Source: Bacillus pumilus (GTDB taxonomy: Bacteria > Bacillota > Bacilli > Bacillales > Bacillaceae). Taken from it: DNA of 64,000 bases. Each line of letters opens with the position of its first letter. The stretch's first letter is position 1. A program made the position numbers and the translations under genes. The notes under the pieces are model-generated. The model ran no database searches. It was not told where the DNA came from and saw nothing but the letters and a program-made list of their open reading frames with translations. Shown in pieces: positions 10,122 through 19,733 of the stretch. The stretch spans positions 1,488,001 through 1,552,000 of the forward strand of contig NZ_CP046128.1 of NCBI RefSeq assembly GCF_038738535.1, given 5' to 3'.

Positions 10122-11108
10122 ATGAGCTTTTTTAAGAAATTAAAAGAAAAATTTACGCAGCAAACTGATTCAGTATCAGAAAAGTTTAAAGATGGACTTG
10201 AAAAAACGAGAAACTCCTTTCAAGGAAGAGTAAACGAACTAATTTCACGCTACCGTAAAGTCGATGAAGACTTTTTTGAAGAATTAGAAGAGGTTCTGAT
10301 TGGCGCTGATGTCGGTTTCACAACGGTGATGGAACTGATTGATGAGCTGAAAAAAGAAGTGAAATTAAGAAACATTCAAGACCCAAGTGAAGTACAATCG
10401 GTCATCTCTGAAAAACTGGTTGAAATCTACAATAGCGGAGAGGAACAAATCTCTGCGCTGAACATCGAAGACGGCCGATTAAATATCATTTTATTTGTAG
10501 GTGTCAATGGCGTTGGGAAAACAACGACTATCGGCAAACTTGCGAATAAGCTGAAAAATGAAGGGAAATCCGTCATTTTAGCAGCAGGTGATACGTTCCG
10601 TGCCGGTGCAATTGAGCAGCTTGAAGTATGGGGAGAGCGTTCAGGTGTCCCTGTTGTCAAACAGACGGCTGGCTCTGACCCAGCAGCGGTGATCTATGAT
10701 GCCGTTCAATCAGCAAAAGCGAAAAATGCAGATGTACTCATCTGTGATACAGCAGGACGACTGCAAAACAAAGTCAACTTGATGAAAGAGCTGGAGAAGG
10801 TCAAGAGAGTCATTGAACGTGAGGTTCCAGATGCACCTCATGAAGTACTGCTCGCTCTTGATGCAACAACCGGTCAAAATGCGATGGCACAAGCGAAGGA
10901 ATTTTCTAAAGCGACGAATGTGACAGGAATTGCTTTAACAAAGCTTGACGGTACTGCAAAAGGCGGAATTGTCCTTGCAATTCGCAATGAGCTGAACATC
11001 CCCGTGAAGCTTGTCGGTTTAGGTGAAAAGGTAGACGATCTGCAAGAGTTCGATGCAGAATCGTATGTGTATGGATTATTCTCAGACGTCATTGATCAAG
11101 AGGACTAA
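10122..11108 (+). CDS. ftsY: Signal recognition particle receptor FtsY
   Basis: FtsY is the membrane-associated GTPase that receives Ffh-scRNA-ribosome complexes for co-translational insertion. The 328-residue protein has a short charged N-terminal region, a helical N domain and a G domain with GVNGVGKTTT (about 127-136), DTAGR (about 209) and TKLDGT (about 274). ATG 10122 (MSFFKKLKEK) is preceded by AAGGAGG; an in-frame TTG at 10113 is too close to that site. A strong terminator follows, and its partner gene ffh comes next after ylxM. Confidence 0.97.
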   Translation: MSFFKKLKEKFTQQTDSVSEKFKDGLEKTRNSFQGRVNELISRYRKVDEDFFEELEEVLIGADVGFTTVMELIDELKKEVKLRNIQDPSEVQSVISEKLVEIYNSGEEQISALNIEDGRLNIILFVGVNGVGKTTTIGKLANKLKNEGKSVILAAGDTFRAGAIEQLEVWGERSGVPVVKQTAGSDPAAVIYDAVQSAKAKNADVLICDTAGRLQNKVNLMKELEKVKRVIEREVPDAPHEVLLALDATTGQNAMAQAKEFSKATNVTGIALTKLDGTAKGGIVLAIRNELNIPVKLVGLGEKVDDLQEFDAESYVYGLFSDVIDQED

Positions 11109-11143
11109 CAAAAATGCCGGCAAAAACTGCTGGCATTTTTATT
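11109..11143 (+). terminator. Rho-independent terminator after ftsY
   Basis: AAAATGCCGGC pairs with GCTGGCATTTT (one G-U pair) and is followed by T residues, directly after the ftsY stop. Confidence 0.88.
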
Positions 11144-11177
11144 TATACACCGCTTCATGAAGTGACAAGATAAAAAC

Positions 11178-11206
11178 TTGACACACAGTAGAGAACCGTG
11201 TAAACT
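11178..11206 (+). promoter_or_regulatory. SigA-type promoter of ylxM-ffh
   Basis: Consensus TTGACA (11178-11183), a 17-base spacer and TAAACT (11201-11206). The predicted transcript starts about 38 bases before ylxM. Confidence 0.8.
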
Positions 11207-11250
11207 TAGTTGATGTAAAGGGAATGAACTTAACAAAGGGGAGAGAGCCC

Positions 11251-11583
11251 ATGACGCTTGAAAAAACAACGAGAATGAACTACTTGTTTGACTTCTATCA
11301 ATCGTTGTTAACCGCAAAGCAAAAGAGCTACATGTCGCTTTACTACCTAGACGATTTTTCCCTCGGTGAAATTGCGGATGAATATGAAGTATCAAGACAG
11401 GCTGTTTATGATAATATTAAACGGACTGAAGCGATGCTTGAACAATATGAAGAAAAGCTGCTCTTGTTTAAGAAATTTAAAGAGCGTAAAGAACTTCTCA
11501 AAAAAATGAGAGAGCTTGTAGCAGATTCCGCTCAGACGGAAGAAGCAGAAGCTTTAATTGAATCGCTTGAGAAATTAGATTAG
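11251..11583 (+). CDS. ylxM: YlxM, helix-turn-helix protein linked to the SRP gene
   Basis: A 110-residue helical protein of the UPF0122/YlxM family with a sigma-70 region 4-like helix-turn-helix ([20 protein letters not shown]). The family is almost always encoded just before ffh; stimulation of the SRP pathway has been reported for a streptococcal relative, but its role here is inferred. I start at ATG 11251 after AAAGGGGAGAGAG, matching the known length; an in-frame ATG at 11224 lacks a good ribosome site. ffh begins 13 bases after the stop. Confidence 0.92.
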   Translation: MTLEKTTRMNYLFDFYQSLLTAKQKSYMSLYYLDDFSLGEIADEYEVSRQAVYDNIKRTEAMLEQYEEKLLLFKKFKERKELLKKMRELVADSAQTEEAEALIESLEKLD

Positions 11584-11596
11584 GAGGCGGCACAGT

Positions 11597-12937
11597 ATGG
11601 CATTTGAAGGATTAGCCGACCGACTGCAGCAGACGATTTCAAAAATCCGCGGCAAAGGAAAAGTGTCAGAGCAAGATGTAAAAGAAATGATGCGCGAGGT
11701 ACGCCTTGCCCTTCTTGAAGCTGACGTCAATTTTAAAGTAGTCAAAGACTTTGTGAAAAAAGTAAGCGAGCGGGCAGTTGGACAAGAGGTGATGAAAAGC
11801 CTTACCCCTGGACAACAGGTCATTAAAGTTGTAAAAGAAGAACTCACTGAATTAATGGGTGGGGAAGAGAGTAAAATCGCTGTAGCGAAAAAATCTCCGA
11901 CAGTCATTATGATGGTTGGTCTTCAAGGGGCAGGTAAAACAACCACAACTGGGAAGCTTGCCAATTTACTTCGCAAAAAACATAATCGCAAGCCGATGAT
12001 GGTGGCTGCAGATATTTACAGACCAGCAGCGATCCAGCAGCTTCAAACGCTGGGGAAACAGCTTGATATGCCTGTGTTTTCATTAGGTGATCAAGTCAGT
12101 CCTGTCGACATTGCCAAACAGGCAATCGAAAAAGCGAAAGAAGAACACCACGATTATGTCATTTTAGATACAGCAGGACGCCTTCATATCGATGAAGAAT
12201 TGATGGATGAACTTCAGAAAGTAAAAGAAGTAGCGAGTCCAGAAGAAATTTTCCTTGTTGTTGACTCTATGACAGGTCAAGATGCTGTCAATGTAGCAAA
12301 AAGCTTTAATGAACAGCTTGGTTTAACAGGTGTCGTTCTAACGAAACTAGACGGGGATACACGAGGCGGGGCAGCACTTTCCATTCGAGCTGTCACCAAT
12401 ACGCCGATTAAATTCGCCGCACTAGGAGAAAAGCTGGATGCGATTGAACCATTCCACCCGGAGCGGATGGCATCAAGAATTCTTGGCATGGGAGATGTGC
12501 TTACACTTATTGAAAAAGCACAGGCAAACGTTGACCAAGATAAAGCGAAAGAGCTTGAACAAAAAATGCGGACCATGAGCTTTACGCTCGATGATTTCCT
12601 CGAGCAGCTTGGGCAAGTTCGTAATATGGGTCCACTTGATGAATTGATCCAAATGATGCCGGGAGCCGGTAAAATGAAAGGGCTCAAAAACGTCCAAGTA
12701 GACGAAAAGCAGCTCAATCACATCGAAGCGATCATTAAATCAATGACGACCGAGGAAAAAGAACAGCCAGAGGTCATCAATGCAAGCCGAAGAAAACGGA
12801 TTGCAAAAGGAAGCGGAACATCTGTACAGGAAGTCAATCGCCTTTTAAAGCAATTTGACGAAATGAAAAAGATGATGAAGCAAATGACCAACATGTCCAA
12901 AGGGAAGAAAAAAGGCTTTAAATTACCATTTATGTAA
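11597..12937 (+). CDS. ffh: Signal recognition particle protein Ffh
   Basis: Ffh is the SRP54 GTPase that binds signal peptides and the small cytoplasmic RNA. The 446-residue protein has an N domain, a G domain with GLQGAGKTTTTG (about 108-119), DTAGR (about 191) and TKLDGD (about 248), and a methionine-rich M domain ending in MKKMMKQMTNMSKG and a basic tail. ATG 11597 follows TAGGAGGCGG. It is cotranscribed with ylxM from the promoter at 11178. Confidence 0.98.
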   Translation: MAFEGLADRLQQTISKIRGKGKVSEQDVKEMMREVRLALLEADVNFKVVKDFVKKVSERAVGQEVMKSLTPGQQVIKVVKEELTELMGGEESKIAVAKKSPTVIMMVGLQGAGKTTTTGKLANLLRKKHNRKPMMVAADIYRPAAIQQLQTLGKQLDMPVFSLGDQVSPVDIAKQAIEKAKEEHHDYVILDTAGRLHIDEELMDELQKVKEVASPEEIFLVVDSMTGQDAVNVAKSFNEQLGLTGVVLTKLDGDTRGGAALSIRAVTNTPIKFAALGEKLDAIEPFHPERMASRILGMGDVLTLIEKAQANVDQDKAKELEQKMRTMSFTLDDFLEQLGQVRNMGPLDELIQMMPGAGKMKGLKNVQVDEKQLNHIEAIIKSMTTEEKEQPEVINASRRKRIAKGSGTSVQEVNRLLKQFDEMKKMMKQMTNMSKGKKKGFKLPFM

Positions 12938-12977
12938 TTGGTTATACATGATAAAACCGTTGTTAAGAAAAAACACT

Positions 12978-13008
12978 TTACAAACCCTTTTATCATTGTT
13001 AATATACT
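12978..13008 (+). promoter_or_regulatory. Possible promoter before rpsP
   Basis: A TATACT element (13003-13008) lies 34 bases before the rpsP start. The nearest -35-like hexamer, TTACAA (12978-12983), is 19 bases away, longer than usual. I trust the -10 more than the -35. The 105 bases between ffh and rpsP hold no gene and no strong terminator. Confidence 0.4.
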
Positions 13009-13018
13009 ATCTTGTTGA

Positions 13019-13314
<296 letters not shown>

Positions 13315-13315
<1 letters not shown>

Positions 13316-13560
13316 TGAATGAGCTGTCCTTGGAAGAATTGATTGTGTCCATCGTCGAGCCACTTGTTGATTTCCCTGAAGATATTCACGTATCTTCATT
13401 AGAAAAAGATGAGCAAGTGATTTACACACTGTCTGTCAATGCTGAAGATACCGGAAAAGTGATCGGAAAGCAGGGACGTACAGCAAAAGCGATACGAACA
13501 GTCATGTTTGCAGCAAGTGCAGAGTCTTCTAAGAAAGTTCAACTTGAGATTGCTGACTAA
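13315..13560 (+). CDS. khpA: KH-domain RNA-binding protein KhpA (YlqC)
   Basis: An 81-residue protein that is a single KH domain; the RNA-binding GxxG loop is GKQG in TGKVIGKQGRTAKAIR. KhpA pairs with KhpB/EloR-type proteins in other Firmicutes and affects cell elongation and small-RNA-related processes; the target here is unknown. It overlaps rpsP by one base and is followed by a terminator, so it is tied to rpsP translation. Confidence 0.93.
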
Positions 13561-13594
13561 AAAGGGAGAGGGCTTAGGACCTCCCCTTTTTTTA
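13561..13594 (+). terminator. Rho-independent terminator after khpA
   Basis: AAAGGGAGAGG pairs with CCTCCCCTTT (one bulged A) around GCTTAGGA, then a T run. It starts right after the khpA stop. Confidence 0.82.
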
Positions 13595-13663
13595 CACGTT
13601 TAAATCTATTTTTCGTTATACTGTAGAGGACAAATGCCTTCGGATAGGGGGACAAAAAGGAAG

Positions 13664-14050
13664 ATGCAGATCATTCAACATGTCACCGTCATGCAAGTAT
13701 TAACTGAAAGCAGTAAGGACAAACTGTTAACGACTTTTTTGGAGAAAAAAGAAAGACTAGAACGTGAATGCAATCAACTATATTTTCAACTGAAAAAACA
13801 TGAAAAAGAACCACATCAGCAAGAAGCCATCCCTCAATTTCAAAAAGCCATCGATAAACGCCAGGAGAAGATCCGGCAAATTGATTTTCAAGTAGAGCAG
13901 CTGCATATTTTGCCGCTTGGAAGTGAAATGAAAGAGACAGAAGTGGATGCGCTGGTTGAAGTGAAAATAGGTGATAAATGGGATGACAAGATGCAAGATA
14001 ATGTCATCGTCGTGAAAGACGGCACCATTGTGGAAATACGTCAGGGGTGA
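13664..14050 (+). CDS. ylqD: YlqD, conserved protein of unknown function
   Basis: A 128-residue protein of the YlqD family, function unknown to me. The N-terminal two-thirds is charged and predicted coiled coil (about 25-85, rich in K, E and Q); the C-terminal part (about 90-128) reads as a small beta domain ending [13 protein letters not shown] start at ATG 13664 (MQIIQHVTV) after AAAAAGGA, matching the known family start; an in-frame ATG at 13634 is less likely. TATACT at 13617-13622 may be its -10 element. It overlaps the extended rimM frame and sits among ribosome-maturation genes. Confidence 0.88.
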   Translation: MQIIQHVTVMQVLTESSKDKLLTTFLEKKERLERECNQLYFQLKKHEKEPHQQEAIPQFQKAIDKRQEKIRQIDFQVEQLHILPLGSEMKETEVDALVEVKIGDKWDDKMQDNVIVVKDGTIVEIRQG

Positions 14051-14058
14051 TTGAGAAC

Positions 14059-14583
14059 ATGGAACGAGAATGGTTGAATGTTGGAAAGATTGTCAATACA
14101 CACGGAGTCCGCGGAGAAGTACGCGTCGTGTCAAAGACAGATTTCCCAGAAGAGCGTTACAAAAAAGGAAGCGTCCTCTATATTTTTAAGCAAGGTCAAG
14201 GGGAGCCGCTAAAAGTCACTGTCGCATCACATAGGCAGCATAAGCAGTTTGATTTGCTCACATTTGAAGAAATTAGCTCCTTAAATGAAGCAGAGCAGTT
14301 GAAAGAATCTATTTTAAAAGTAGAAAAAGAACATCTCGGGTCTTTGGGCGAAGGAGAATTTTATTTCCATCAAATCATTGGCTGTGAAGTATACGATGAA
14401 GAGGATCAGCTTGTCGGCCAAATCAAGGAGATTTTAACACCAGGGGCAAATGATGTCTGGGTGGTTGGAAGAAAAGGCAAAAAAGATGCCCTGATTCCTT
14501 ATATCCCATCTGTTGTCAAAAAGATCGATATCTCATCCAAAACCGTACACATTGAAGTGATGGAAGGACTCATTGACGAATGA
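14059..14583 (+). CDS. rimM: 16S rRNA processing protein RimM
   Basis: RimM binds uS19 and assists maturation of the 30S head. The 174-residue protein has an N-terminal barrel ([16 protein letters not shown]) and a C-terminal PRC-barrel ([38 protein letters not shown]). ATG 14059 is preceded by AGGGGTGA; an in-frame GTG at 14047 would overlap ylqD and lies too near that site. The stop overlaps the trmD start (ATGA), a sign of coupling. Confidence 0.96.
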   Translation: MEREWLNVGKIVNTHGVRGEVRVVSKTDFPEERYKKGSVLYIFKQGQGEPLKVTVASHRQHKQFDLLTFEEISSLNEAEQLKESILKVEKEHLGSLGEGEFYFHQIIGCEVYDEEDQLVGQIKEILTPGANDVWVVGRKGKKDALIPYIPSVVKKIDISSKTVHIEVMEGLIDE

Positions 14584-15314
14584 AAATCGACTTTTTAACG
14601 CTTTTTCCTGAAATGTTCGAAGGTGTGCTTCACTCATCGATCTTAAAAAAGGCACAGGAGAAAGAAGCTGTCTCATTCAATGTTGTCAATTTTAGAGAGT
14701 ACTCGGATCATAAGCATAAAACAGTGGATGACTATCCGTATGGCGGCGGTGCTGGTATGGTACTGAAAGCACAGCCCGTATTCGATGCGGTAGAAGATTT
14801 GACGAAGAAAGCAAGCAAGAAGCCCCGAGTCATTCTTGTCTGTCCTCAAGGGGAAAGATATACACAAAAGAAGGCAGAGGAACTTGCAAAAGAAGAACAC
14901 CTTATGTTCATTTGCGGCCATTATGAAGGCTACGATGAGCGCATCAGGGAGCATCTTGTCACAGATGAAATCTCAATTGGGGATTTCGTTCTCACAGGCG
15001 GAGAACTGCCAGCGATGATGATTGCAGACAGTGTGGTCAGGCTTTTGCCTCATGTGCTTGGAAAAGAAGCGTCTCACATTGAAGATTCATTTAGTACAGG
15101 TCTGCTAGAGCACCCGCACTATACAAGACCTGCCGATTATAAAGGACTAAAAGTGCCGGATGTGCTCCTCTCTGGAAATCATGCAAAAATTGAAGAGTGG
15201 CGGCGCAAAGAATCCTTGAAGAGAACCTATACAAGACGGCCAGATTTGATCGATTCATGCAAAACGTTAACAGATGAAGAAAAAAGATGGCTTTGGCAGC
15301 TTCATAATGACTAG
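14580..15314 (+). CDS. trmD: tRNA (guanine-37-N1)-methyltransferase TrmD
   Basis: TrmD methylates G37 next to the anticodon using S-adenosylmethionine, preventing +1 frameshifts. The 244-residue SPOUT-fold protein has the knot-region motifs [11 protein letters not shown] and [12 protein letters not shown], and [10 protein letters not shown] near the N terminus. It overlaps rimM by four bases. rplS follows from its own promoter. Confidence 0.97.
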   Translation: MKIDFLTLFPEMFEGVLHSSILKKAQEKEAVSFNVVNFREYSDHKHKTVDDYPYGGGAGMVLKAQPVFDAVEDLTKKASKKPRVILVCPQGERYTQKKAEELAKEEHLMFICGHYEGYDERIREHLVTDEISIGDFVLTGGELPAMMIADSVVRLLPHVLGKEASHIEDSFSTGLLEHPHYTRPADYKGLKVPDVLLSGNHAKIEEWRRKESLKRTYTRRPDLIDSCKTLTDEEKRWLWQLHND

Positions 15315-15320
15315 ATTGTA

Positions 15321-15349
15321 TTGCACACTGCATAGAGGTATGGTATGAT
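15321..15349 (+). promoter_or_regulatory. SigA-type promoter of rplS
   Basis: TTGCAC (15321-15326), 17-base spacer, TATGAT (15344-15349). It starts 7 bases after the trmD stop and would give a leader of about 95 bases. Confidence 0.75.
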
Positions 15350-15355
15350 ACTACT

Positions 15356-15799
<444 letters not shown>

Positions 15800-15811
15800 T
15801 GATATCAAAGG

Positions 15812-15846
15812 AAAGAGCTTGTTACCTGTAACAGGCTCTTTTTTTG
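15812..15846 (+). terminator. Rho-independent terminator after rplS
   Basis: AAAGAGCTTGTTA pairs with TAACAGGCTCTTT (one G-U pair) around a 3-4 base loop, then a run of T. Confidence 0.9.
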
Positions 15847-15887
15847 TACAATGTATAGAGATAATCGATAGAAGAGAAGGTGCACAT

Positions 15888-16736
15888 ATGACGATTCAAT
15901 GGTTTCCAGGCCATATGGCAAAAGCAAGACGTGAAGTCACAGAAAAATTAAAGCTCATCGACATCGTATTTGAATTAACCGATGCTAGAATTCCGATGTC
16001 CTCTAGAAACCCAATGATCGAAGAAATCCTTCAGAACAAACCCAAAATCATGCTATTAAACAAAGCAGATAAAGCCGATCCTCGTATGACAAAGGAGTGG
16101 CAGGCGCACTTTGAGCAGCAAGGCGTTCGGTCACTTGCCATTAACTCTGTCGATGGACAAGGGTTAAATCAGATCATCACAACTTCAAAAGAAATCTTAA
16201 AAGAAAAATTCGACCGCATGAAAGCAAAAGGTGTCAAACCGCGTGCAATCCGGGCGCTGATTATCGGGATTCCCAACGTCGGGAAATCGACCTTAATCAA
16301 TCGTTTAGCGAAAAAGAACATTGCCAAAACAGGAGACCGGCCTGGTATTACCACCTCACAGCAATGGGTGAAGGTAGGGAAAGAACTTGAACTGCTTGAT
16401 ACACCTGGAATCCTCTGGCCTAAGTTTGAAGATGAGCAAGTAGGACTCAGGCTAGCGGTGACTGGAGCGATCAAAGATTCTATCATCAACTTACAGGATG
16501 TCGCTGTGTATGGACTTCGCTTTCTAGAAGAGAACTATCCAGAGCGATTAAAAAAACGCTATGACCTGGCGGAGATCCCTGAAGATACGGTTGAGCTGTT
16601 TGATGCAATAGGTACAAAGCGCGGCTGTCTCATGAGCGGTGGATTTATTAATTACGACAAAACCACCGAAATCATTATTCGGGATATTCGAACAGAAAAA
16701 TTTGGTCCCCTCACTTTTGAGAAGCCTGAAAGCTAA
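15888..16736 (+). CDS. rbgA: Ribosome biogenesis GTPase RbgA (YlqF)
   Basis: RbgA is a GTPase needed for late assembly of the 50S subunit. The 282-residue protein is circularly permuted: G4 NKAD (58-61) precedes G1 GIPNVGKS (127-134), G2 around T155 and G3 DTPG (171-174), followed by a C-terminal RNA-binding domain. ATG 15888 is preceded by AGAAGGTG; the frame is open back into rplS but that extension is not coding. It lies between the rplS and rbgA terminators, with no clear promoter of its own. Confidence 0.97.
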   Translation: MTIQWFPGHMAKARREVTEKLKLIDIVFELTDARIPMSSRNPMIEEILQNKPKIMLLNKADKADPRMTKEWQAHFEQQGVRSLAINSVDGQGLNQIITTSKEILKEKFDRMKAKGVKPRAIRALIIGIPNVGKSTLINRLAKKNIAKTGDRPGITTSQQWVKVGKELELLDTPGILWPKFEDEQVGLRLAVTGAIKDSIINLQDVAVYGLRFLEENYPERLKKRYDLAEIPEDTVELFDAIGTKRGCLMSGGFINYDKTTEIIIRDIRTEKFGPLTFEKPES

Positions 16737-16769
16737 AAGACACGCAGCTCATGCGGGTCTTTATTTTTT
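16736..16769 (+). terminator. Terminator after rbgA
   Basis: AAAGAC/GTCTTT plus CGCA/TGCG separated by one mismatch, loop GCTCA, then ATTTTTT. It overlaps the last base of rbgA. Confidence 0.72.
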
Positions 16770-16812
16770 GCGGAAAACTGCCGATATAAAGAAGGAGGCT
16801 GACGAAAAGCTG

Positions 16813-17577
16813 ATGTACACGGTGAAACAAATAAAAGAACTGATAGAAAAGCATTCGCAAGACGAGTCATACATTCGTGAGCTTGTAAAAGATGATACGA
16901 GAAAAAGTGTCCAAAAACTGATAGAGAAGTGGCACAAAGAGAGAGAAAAGCAGCAGCAACTTCGTGCAGCATGGAATGAAATGCTGCAATTTGAAAACAA
17001 AGCTAAGGCGCAGGGATACACATGTATTGCTGGAATAGATGAAGCAGGAAGAGGACCGCTGGCAGGCCCTGTAGTCGCAGCAGCTGTTATATTAAAGGAA
17101 GACACAGCCCTGCTCGGTTTAAACGACTCAAAGCAATTATCTGAGAAAAAAAGATTGGCGTATTATGACCTGATCCAAAAAGAAGCACTTGATATCGGAA
17201 TCGGCATTGTTGATGCGGCTACGATTGATGAAATCAATATTTACGAGGCATCAAGACTGGCGATGGTGAGAGCTGTGGAGCAGTTAACTCATACACCTGA
17301 TTATCTACTCATAGATGCCATGACGCTCCCGCTTCCTATTCACCAAGAGAATATCATCAAAGGAGATGCAAAAAGTGCGTCCATCGCAGCAGGTGCATGT
17401 ATTGCAAAAGTGACAAGGGATCAGATGATGGAAGAATACGGGCGTAAGTACCCTGAGTATCAATTTGAAAAACATAAAGGGTACGGAACAAAAGAGCATC
17501 TGGCTGCCATTCTAACACATGGAGCTGTCCCAATCCATCGATTATCGTTTGCGCCAGTGAAATCCGTTATATCATAA
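16813..17577 (+). CDS. rnhB: Ribonuclease HII
   Basis: RNase HII cuts DNA-RNA hybrids and removes misincorporated ribonucleotides. The 254-residue protein has an N-terminal helical extension (about 1-65) typical of Bacillus RnhB and the catalytic segment GIDEAGRGPLAGPVV (D76, E77), plus SIAAGACIAKVTRD and GYGTKEH. I start at ATG 16813 because it gives the family length; the best ribosome site (AAGGAGG, 16791-16797) is about 15 bases away, unusually far. The frame is open upstream through the rbgA terminator, which argues against an earlier start. Confidence 0.94.
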   Translation: MYTVKQIKELIEKHSQDESYIRELVKDDTRKSVQKLIEKWHKEREKQQQLRAAWNEMLQFENKAKAQGYTCIAGIDEAGRGPLAGPVVAAAVILKEDTALLGLNDSKQLSEKKRLAYYDLIQKEALDIGIGIVDAATIDEINIYEASRLAMVRAVEQLTHTPDYLLIDAMTLPLPIHQENIIKGDAKSASIAAGACIAKVTRDQMMEEYGRKYPEYQFEKHKGYGTKEHLAAILTHGAVPIHRLSFAPVKSVIS

Positions 17578-17603
17578 ATTTTTGACCAAGGAGGCTGCCT
17601 GTG

Positions 17604-19340
17604 ATGACAAGAGTTGAGGACATACATACAGCACTGAATAGCCGGTTAAGTGCGGCAGAATCTGTTCCATTAAACACCGAAGGAAAGGAAAATGTGCATC
17701 GGCTGATTCTCGGTAAAGTACTGAAAATGCTTGGAGATGATACAGCCCTTGTTCAAATAGGCTCAACAAAAATAAAAGCACAGCTAGCGGCTCAGCTCAA
17801 AGCAGACGCATTTTATTGGTTCCAATTTGAACAAGAGGGTGGAGGCAGCCTCAATAAACTAAGGCCAGTACAGCAATTTGATCAAGACCCTAAGACATTA
17901 AAGGATGCAGCTGCCAAACTATTAGAAGGTCTCTCACTTAAAAACGGACTTGAAAACATCCTAACAGCCACAGCTTTTTTAAAAGAAAAATCCGTTATCA
18001 ACGAAGCAGAGTTAAAAACGGCAGTGAAGTGGATCGAACAGCTTCAAGGAGCTGATGTGAAAAAAGGTCTTCAGGCACTCCTATTTGCTTTAAAGAAAGA
18101 CTTGCCGATCCAGGAAGGAGTGCTTCAATCAATTTTAGCCGTGAAATCATCCTCTGCTCTTCATCAGGATATGACAGCGTTGCTAGAACGATTAACACAG
18201 CTCCCGAAGCACTCAGACGCCACACAGGCCCTTACACAAGCCATTCGATCAGTCATAGATGCTGAGACGACCGTCCATGCAGAAAAGCTCTTATCGGTCC
18301 TTCTAGCAGCGAGAGAAGGGGCGGCGAAGCAAGGAGGCAGTCTATCTGTAACGCCTCAGCCCAATCTGTCTCAGCCAAAAGAAAATAGCCAAGCTCCAAT
18401 CGCTCAAGAGCGTCAGACGACCCAAGTTCTTCAATCTAACGTGCAGCAGTCAACAAGTCCAAAAGAGCTGCAAATCCCGCTTCAGCAAATTGAGCGGATA
18501 ATGGCAAGTTTGACGAAGCAAGGTGCAGATGGGCAGCAAGAGCCTAGCTTAAAACAGCTCACGTCATTGCTGCAAGGGCTTCAGCAGGCAGGATCTCAGC
18601 CTGACGCAAAAGCATCCGTGCTTCAAAAAGAATTTCCGTTCCTGTCAAAAACAGAGGCGAAAGCATTGGCTCAGGTGGTGCAGCAGACGGAACCCGCATT
18701 AAGCAATAAAACCGATGTGCTCGATTTACTCATGACGATGAAAAAGGCAATAGGTGTACGAGATGAAATCGGTATGCTGAAACTACTCGAAAAAGGCAGC
18801 CAGGATGTAAAAAGTCAGGAGCTTCACCAATTAAAGCTCGTCTTAAATGATGTGAGGCAGGCTGATTTACCAGAGCCCGTAAAAAAAGAAGTCGATCAAT
18901 TGTTTCATAGATTGAACGGGCAGTTATTTGTGCAGCAGGAGAACCAAACCATCAGCCAAATGATGGTCTCTTATCCGCTCTTTTCAAAACATAGTGTTCA
19001 AGATTTAACCTTTATTCTAAAAGGACATAAGAAAAAAGATGGCTCTATTGATATTTCTCAGTGCCGTCTCATGTTTTACTTAAACATGGAAAACCTCGAA
19101 GAGACATTAATCGACTGTACGATTCAGCAAAAGGTCATGGCAATTACAGTTGAAACCGGTCATGAACTTCAAGGAACCATTAATCCGATGATTCCAGCTG
19201 TTCGGGAGAATTTAAATGCCTTAGGATACAGTTTAACGGGAATTACAGCAAAGAAGAGACAAGAGCCAGTAGATCCGTCTCACTTTCTAGATGAACACTT
19301 TCATAAAATCAGCGAGAAAGGGCTGGACTTACGAGTATGA
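17604..19340 (+). CDS. ylqG: YlqG, FliK-like protein of unknown function
   Basis: A 578-residue protein with no established function. The middle (about 200-330) is rich in Q, S and P, as in hook-length control proteins. The C-terminal 100 residues (CRLMFYLNMENLEETLIDCTI, then ITVETGHELQGTINPMIPAV and LNALGYSLTGI) resemble the Flg_hook domain of FliK: alternating strands followed by a helix and a final strand. No signal peptide or membrane segment is visible. AAGGAGG (17588-17594) precedes GTG 17601 and ATG 17604; I use the ATG. It overlaps ylqH by four bases, and ylqH resembles the FlhB tail, so the two probably work together. The FliK likeness is my reading of the pattern. Confidence 0.8.
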   Translation: MTRVEDIHTALNSRLSAAESVPLNTEGKENVHRLILGKVLKMLGDDTALVQIGSTKIKAQLAAQLKADAFYWFQFEQEGGGSLNKLRPVQQFDQDPKTLKDAAAKLLEGLSLKNGLENILTATAFLKEKSVINEAELKTAVKWIEQLQGADVKKGLQALLFALKKDLPIQEGVLQSILAVKSSSALHQDMTALLERLTQLPKHSDATQALTQAIRSVIDAETTVHAEKLLSVLLAAREGAAKQGGSLSVTPQPNLSQPKENSQAPIAQERQTTQVLQSNVQQSTSPKELQIPLQQIERIMASLTKQGADGQQEPSLKQLTSLLQGLQQAGSQPDAKASVLQKEFPFLSKTEAKALAQVVQQTEPALSNKTDVLDLLMTMKKAIGVRDEIGMLKLLEKGSQDVKSQELHQLKLVLNDVRQADLPEPVKKEVDQLFHRLNGQLFVQQENQTISQMMVSYPLFSKHSVQDLTFILKGHKKKDGSIDISQCRLMFYLNMENLEETLIDCTIQQKVMAITVETGHELQGTINPMIPAVRENLNALGYSLTGITAKKRQEPVDPSHFLDEHFHKISEKGLDLRV

Positions 19341-19612
19341 AGGATTCAAAACCGCTTAGAAGGGCGGTCGCTCTACATTATGATGAAGAAAAACAAAAGG
19401 CGCCAAAAGTCGTCGCAACAGGGAGCGGCTATGTGGCAGACCATATCATTGAAGAAGCAAAAAAGTCGGGAGTTCCTATCCAAGAAGACCGTAATTTAGT
19501 CGAACTCATGCGCCACTTAACGCTGGATGAGGAGATCCCTGAAGCGTTATACGATACTGTAGCAGAAATATTTTCGTTTATTTATAGATTAGATCAAAAA
19601 ATGAAAAAATAA
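19337..19612 (+). CDS. ylqH: YlqH, FlhB C-terminal-domain-like protein
   Basis: A 91-residue soluble protein matching the cytoplasmic tail of FlhB (FlhB-C/FhlB-like). It shares AVALHYDEEKQKAPKVVATG with ALKYDEEKMDAPFVVAKG of FlhB in this window, and the ends IPEALYDTVAEIFSFIYRLDQK and VPEEYFKAIAEILAYVYKTKQK align. It has no membrane region and lacks the NPTH autocleavage motif, starting at RRAVALHY where that motif would be. It overlaps ylqG (ATGA). Known FlhB-tail paralogues can partly substitute for or interact with the export switch; here the role is inferred. Confidence 0.88.
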   Translation: MKDSKPLRRAVALHYDEEKQKAPKVVATGSGYVADHIIEEAKKSGVPIQEDRNLVELMRHLTLDEEIPEALYDTVAEIFSFIYRLDQKMKK

Positions 19613-19704
19613 GGTAAAATAAGTGATTTGGCTGAAAAATTTATATTTTTAATAAAATAAAAGTTTGAATGTTTAGAAGGATTTTACGATTTTACATAGA
19701 ACCC
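19613..19704 (+). other. AT-rich gap before sucC
   Basis: About 175 bases separate ylqH and sucC. The first part is very AT-rich (for example TTTATATTTTTAATAAAATAAA) and has no gene or GC-rich hairpin. The rest holds the predicted sucC promoter and a cre-like site. Confidence 0.5.
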
Positions 19705-19733
19705 TAGACATTCTCTTTTTTATTCTTTAAAAT
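19705..19733 (+). promoter_or_regulatory. Likely SigA-type promoter of sucCD
   Basis: TAGACA (19705-19710), 17-base spacer, TAAAAT (19728-19733); each hexamer differs from consensus at one position. A second TATAAT at 19751-19756 has no good -35. Confidence 0.6.

Noticed and set aside
16639-16812. In-frame extension of rnhB back into rbgA
   Set aside because: It crosses the rbgA stop in another frame and the rbgA terminator; the added sequence has no counterpart in RNase HII.
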